A stretch of 64,000 nt of DNA, taken from positions 186,001 through 250,000 of the forward strand of contig NZ_JABJVM010000002.1 in NCBI RefSeq assembly GCF_013820765.1, given 5' to 3'. The notes beneath the pieces are model-generated. The model made no database searches and had not been told where the DNA came from. It saw nothing but the letters and a program-made list of their open reading frames with translations. Positions 60,951-64,000 of this stretch are shown here, one piece after another. Made by a program: the position numbers and the translations under genes. Origin of the DNA: Paenilisteria rustica (GTDB lineage: Bacteria > Bacillota > Bacilli > Lactobacillales > Listeriaceae). Numbering within the stretch: position 1 is the stretch's first letter; every line of letters starts with the position of its first letter.

Positions 60951-62226
60951 TTGAATCGGCTCCTTTGCTTAGGAAATAGATCGTGTCGAGTTCAAACGAT
61001 TCTGCGGCAGCAACTACTTCTTCTTTTGTAACCTCGGAAATACGTTTTAACCAGTTTGTTAGGTCAAGGTTTGCTTTTTTCAATGTGTTATTATAGGCAA
61101 GTTCAATCAGGCCTTGCGCTTGGTCATTAGCCTCTAGTAATTGATTCGATAGCATCGCTTTCGTCTGAGATAACTCTTCTTCTGTGAAATCACCAGCTTG
61201 CATCGCCCCCACTTGTTCTTTGATGATTGTCAGCGCTTGATCATAATTTTTCTCATCAATACCTGCAGAAATCAGCATGAAACCGTGGAACGAATCAATT
61301 CGACTGCTCGCATAATATGCCAAACTTGCTTTTTCACGAACATTAATAAAAATTTTCGAGTTAGCAAAGCCACCAAGTAAACCGTTGGCGAGCTGTAATG
61401 GCACATAGGCATCTTCGCCAAACAAAATATTTGTGCGATACCCAAGAACCAGTTTTCCTTGATTGATCGGTTGATTTTCTTTTATGGTGTTAATATTTTG
61501 AGGATGAATCGGCGCTATGACATCCAAATCGCGGTATTCCCGGTTTGCAAATGGAAGCTCTTTAATAAGCGGAATAACGTCCTCTTTCTGTACATCACCA
61601 CAAATGAATAAATCAATCGTATCTTCAGCTAAAAATTGTTGGTAATAGTCATATAAATCAGCACTCGTGATGTTTGGAATGTCTTCCAATACGCCAGCTG
61701 CTCCGTATTTGTAGTTCTCGTCGGCGAACATAATCTCGGTTAAGCGTTTGTTGGCATAACGAATCTTATCATCGTATACACTTTCCAAGCGTTGTGCCAA
61801 ATTCTCTTTTTCACGGGCAACGGTTGCATCATGGAAGCTACCATTTGTCACGTTAGGGTTGAAAATGATTTCCTGAATAAGCGTGAAAGCTTGTTGGAGC
61901 AACGTGTCGCCATTAGGCACGAATTGGCCATCAACCATATCGAGAACGGCCGTAATAATATGCTCATTCCCTTTTTTGTCTACGGATGCATAAAAATTAG
62001 CGCCGTATAAACTCGCTAGTTCTTTACGGAAAGCAGTTTGTGTCGGGTATTTCTTCGTATTTGTTTCGATTAATGCCGCGATTAATGCGCGTTTTGTTGT
62101 TGTAGCACGGTTGAGTGGTGCTCTGAATTTAAATACAATTTTATTGGATTTATATTTGTCAGAAGGAATAAGCGTTAACTGAATGGCGCCAACTTGTTCT
62201 TTATATTCCTGTTTTTGAGTTGTCAT
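60943..62226 (-). CDS. ymfF: M16-like protein YmfF (non-catalytic partner)
   Basis: A 427-residue M16 fold. The N-terminal part lacks HxxEH: the place where it should be reads ALIETNTKKYPTQ. This is the known non-catalytic member of the YmfF/YmfH pair. The start is 62226, since AAGGAGGG lies nearby; a ten-codon extension has no site. It overlaps ymfH by eight bases. The two probably form a heterodimeric peptidase. Confidence 0.92.
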   Translation of the reverse strand: MTTQKQEYKEQVGAIQLTLIPSDKYKSNKIVFKFRAPLNRATTTKRALIAALIETNTKKYPTQTAFRKELASLYGANFYASVDKKGNEHIITAVLDMVDGQFVPNGDTLLQQAFTLIQEIIFNPNVTNGSFHDATVAREKENLAQRLESVYDDKIRYANKRLTEIMFADENYKYGAAGVLEDIPNITSADLYDYYQQFLAEDTIDLFICGDVQKEDVIPLIKELPFANREYRDLDVIAPIHPQNINTIKENQPINQGKLVLGYRTNILFGEDAYVPLQLANGLLGGFANSKIFINVREKASLAYYASSRIDSFHGFMLISAGIDEKNYDQALTIIKEQVGAMQAGDFTEEELSQTKAMLSNQLLEANDQAQGLIELAYNNTLKKANLDLTNWLKRISEVTKEEVVAAAESFELDTIYFLSKGADSNE

Positions 62227-62305
62227 AAAAAAATCCCTCCTTATTTGGCTAAGCACTGTTTATTGTACCTTATAATCCCTCGCTAAACAAATGCTATAGA
62301 CTAAA

Positions 62306-62345
62306 AAACACCCAATTTCGCGAATACTGACGAAATCGGGTGTTT
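62306..62345. terminator. Terminator between the nucleoside ABC permease and ymfF
   Basis: AAACACCCAATTTCG (62306-62320) pairs with CGAAATCGGGTGTTT (62331-62345) with one mismatch. TTTAG continues on the minus strand. It ends the ABC operon. Confidence 0.88.
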
Positions 62346-62349
62346 CTTG

Positions 62350-63300
62350 TTATTTTCCTTTGATATAGTTGACGCCATCTGCTTTAGGTGCTTCGGATTT
62401 ACCGATAAGGCCAACTAGAGCAAGAATCGTTAATACGTATGGTGCAACTTGCAAGTAGACATCTGGAATTCCGCTGAAGAATGGTAGTTGCCCACTGATA
62501 ATGCTCAGACACTGCGCAAATCCGAAGAAAATCGCAGCTCCCATGGCACCAAGCGGATTCCATTTACCAAAAATCATCGCGGCCAGGGCCATATAACCTT
62601 GCCCAGAAATCGTCGCATGTCCGAAATCAAGCGTAAAGGATTGGGCATAAACTGCGCCACCTAATCCACCTAGAATACCAGAAATGATGACACCTTGGTA
62701 TCTCATCCAACGAACTTTGATTCCCATTGTGTCTGCTGCTAGTGGATGTTCCCCAACTGAGCGAAGACGCAAGCCAAATCGTGTTTTATAGATGACAAAC
62801 CAAGATATAATCGCTACAAGAATGGCGACATAACTCATGACTGGGACGTTTTTGAAGAAAATATCGCCAATCACTGGAATATCTTTTAAAACTGGGATAT
62901 CTGGTTTTCCGAAATAGTGTTTAATTTGATCGGTTTGCCCTTTGTCATAGATAACTTTGACAAGAAATAGGGAGATACCGAGTGCTAAAAAGTTAATCGC
63001 GACACCACTGATAACATGGTCAGCACGGAAATTAATCGTTGCTACGGCATGTACGAGTGAGAAAACACCACCGACAAACATACCGGCCAAAAGCGCAACC
63101 CAAGGCGTCCAGTCACCGAAAACATCAGCAAACGTTAAGTTAAAGACGATGGATGAAAAGGCCCCCATAATCATCATACCTTCGAGACCGATATTGACAA
63201 CCCCGCCTCGTTCAGAGAAAACGCCACCGAGCGCTGTGAAAATGAGTGGTCCAGCCATCAATAATGTACTAGAGACAATAATCGCTAAAGTCGAAATCAT
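62350..63300 (-). CDS. ABC transporter permease, BMP/nucleoside type (NupQ/YufQ-like)
   Basis: A 316-residue integral membrane protein with about eight helices of the BPD_transp_2 class. GGVFSERGGVVNIGLEGMMIMGAFS is the family's opening signature and FGKWNPLGAMGAAIFFGFAQCLS its C-terminal block. It is the second permease of a purine/pyrimidine nucleoside (or BMP-lipoprotein) importer such as YufNOPQ (NupNOPQ) in B. subtilis. The ATG overlaps the stop of the other permease (ATGA). The lipoprotein and ATPase are expected beyond the window. Confidence 0.92.
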   Translation of the reverse strand: MISTLAIIVSSTLLMAGPLIFTALGGVFSERGGVVNIGLEGMMIMGAFSSIVFNLTFADVFGDWTPWVALLAGMFVGGVFSLVHAVATINFRADHVISGVAINFLALGISLFLVKVIYDKGQTDQIKHYFGKPDIPVLKDIPVIGDIFFKNVPVMSYVAILVAIISWFVIYKTRFGLRLRSVGEHPLAADTMGIKVRWMRYQGVIISGILGGLGGAVYAQSFTLDFGHATISGQGYMALAAMIFGKWNPLGAMGAAIFFGFAQCLSIISGQLPFFSGIPDVYLQVAPYVLTILALVGLIGKSEAPKADGVNYIKGK

Positions 63301-64000
63301 TTTGTTTTCGCCCCCTTCGCAAATTTATCCATTGCCCAGCGGATAATATAACTGGATGCAACGAAGAAGATAATAAGCGCGATAACCACGTTTACTAGCT
63401 CATTTGGAACTCCAGCGACAGCAGGCATGTTTAGCGATCCTACTTTTAGCGCTCCGAATAGAATGGCGGAGAAAATAATACCGATTGGTGAGTTACCACC
63501 AAGTAACGCAACAGCAATACCATCAAATCCAGTACCAGGAGATGTCGGCAATACATAAGCCGTACCATAGTTTCCAAGGCCTTCCATTGCGCCTGCAAGT
63601 CCGGCAAGTCCACCTGCGATAATCATCGAGATGACAATCGTTTTCGCGACGCTCATCCCTGCATATTTAGAGGCATTTTGGTTGAATCCGACTGATTTCA
63701 GCTCATAACCAAATGTCGTTTTATTGATGACAAGCCACATAATAAGTGCGCAACCGACCGCAATCAAGATTCCCCAGTGAAGTGACGAGTATTGCGTCAT
63801 TTCTTGTAAGAACGGTGATTGCAACGAAGCGGATGCTGGAACTTCTTTTGTTTTGTCCATTTGTTTCGTGAGCACGTTTTGCACGATATAGTTGAAAATA
63901 TAAAGCGCCGTATAGTTTAACATGATGGTGACGATAACTTCATTCACTTTTAGCGTGGCTTTTAGAATCCCGGGAATAAAAGCCCAGAAAGCACCACAGA
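63297..64000 (-). CDS. ABC transporter permease, BMP/nucleoside type (NupP/YufP-like), C-terminal part
   Basis: The frame is open to the window edge; 234 codons are seen. The GTG at 63947 is not a start, because the residues before it (CGAFWAFIPGILKATLK) continue the family's conserved KVNEVIVTIMLNY region. The rest carries GGLAGLAGAMEGLGNYGTAYVLP, GTGFDGIAVALLGGNSPIGI and a C-terminal helix with a basic end. It is the first permease of the pair and overlaps the next gene by four bases. Confidence 0.93.
   Translation of the reverse strand, partial: CGAFWAFIPGILKATLKVNEVIVTIMLNYTALYIFNYIVQNVLTKQMDKTKEVPASASLQSPFLQEMTQYSSLHWGILIAVGCALIMWLVINKTTFGYELKSVGFNQNASKYAGMSVAKTIVISMIIAGGLAGLAGAMEGLGNYGTAYVLPTSPGTGFDGIAVALLGGNSPIGIIFSAILFGALKVGSLNMPAVAGVPNELVNVVIALIIFFVASSYIIRWAMDKFAKGAKTK

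Overview
This looks like a chromosomal segment of a Listeria-type Firmicute. The gene order sodA, class B PBP, asd/dapG/dapA, rnjB, ykpA-like ABC-F, thiT, opuCABCD, murB, pflA/pflB, glpP, mutL/mutS, ymcA/ymdB, rny, recA, cinA, pgsA, rodZ-like, ymfI/ymfH/ymfF, nucleoside ABC permeases follows the order I remember for L. monocytogenes, and MurB, OpuC and PflB read as listerial proteins. Several blocks do not fit that order. Genes I would expect near opuC and murB (bilE) and near rnjB (glutathione reductase) are missing, so a species outside the L. monocytogenes group is plausible. That is inference from memory, not a search result.

Layout. 1-2.6 kb: end of sodA and a class B penicillin-binding protein. 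2.7-7.2 kb: an accessory block, all on the minus strand, between PBP and asd. It holds a secreted small protein, an orphan RinA-like phage regulator, two paralogous TTG-started membrane proteins and a 740-residue YbfG-like cell-wall protein. 7.6-12.5 kb: the asd-dapG-dapA-rnjB operon (aspartate pathway plus RNase J2). 12.5-18.3 kb: a repeat-rich stretch, a GNAT, an ABC-F ATPase, and a TPP riboswitch in front of thiT-thiW. 18.2-21.8 kb: the compatible-solute transporter opuCABCD behind a SigB-type promoter. 21.9-29.0 kb: accessory genes (P-loop kinase, ArsR/AHSA1 pair, large UvrA-like protein, SulP/Usp pair). 29-36 kb: an unknown coiled-coil protein, murB, an AI-2E family permease, an alkaline-phosphatase-superfamily enzyme, a Vacuole-effluxer MFS protein, an AHSA1 protein and a CcdC-like protein. 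36-40 kb: a MerR-controlled SDR/MerR/cupin operon, a YozG/YoaS-like pair and a recombinase/HTH pair. 40-64 kb: mostly housekeeping on the minus strand (deacetylase, pyruvate formate-lyase and activase, ribokinase, glpP, mutL, mutS, ricA, ymdB, rny, recA, cinA, pgsA, rodZ, M16 peptidase pair, BMP-type ABC permeases).

The structure least explained by genes is a set of imperfect palindromic intergenic repeats, called here A, B and C. They lie at 7.4, 12.5-13.1, 16.4, 23.2, 34.65-34.93 and 41.9 kb. Copies differ in sequence but keep their stems through paired changes. One copy of family C supplies the last seven codons and the stop of the MFS gene. Other points of interest are the lysin-like operon with paralogous membrane partners, the UvrA-like protein with a Cys-pair-rich C-terminal half, a recombinase lacking two catalytic residues with an apparent AUA start, and a TPP riboswitch whose downstream hairpin masks the thiT ribosome-binding site.
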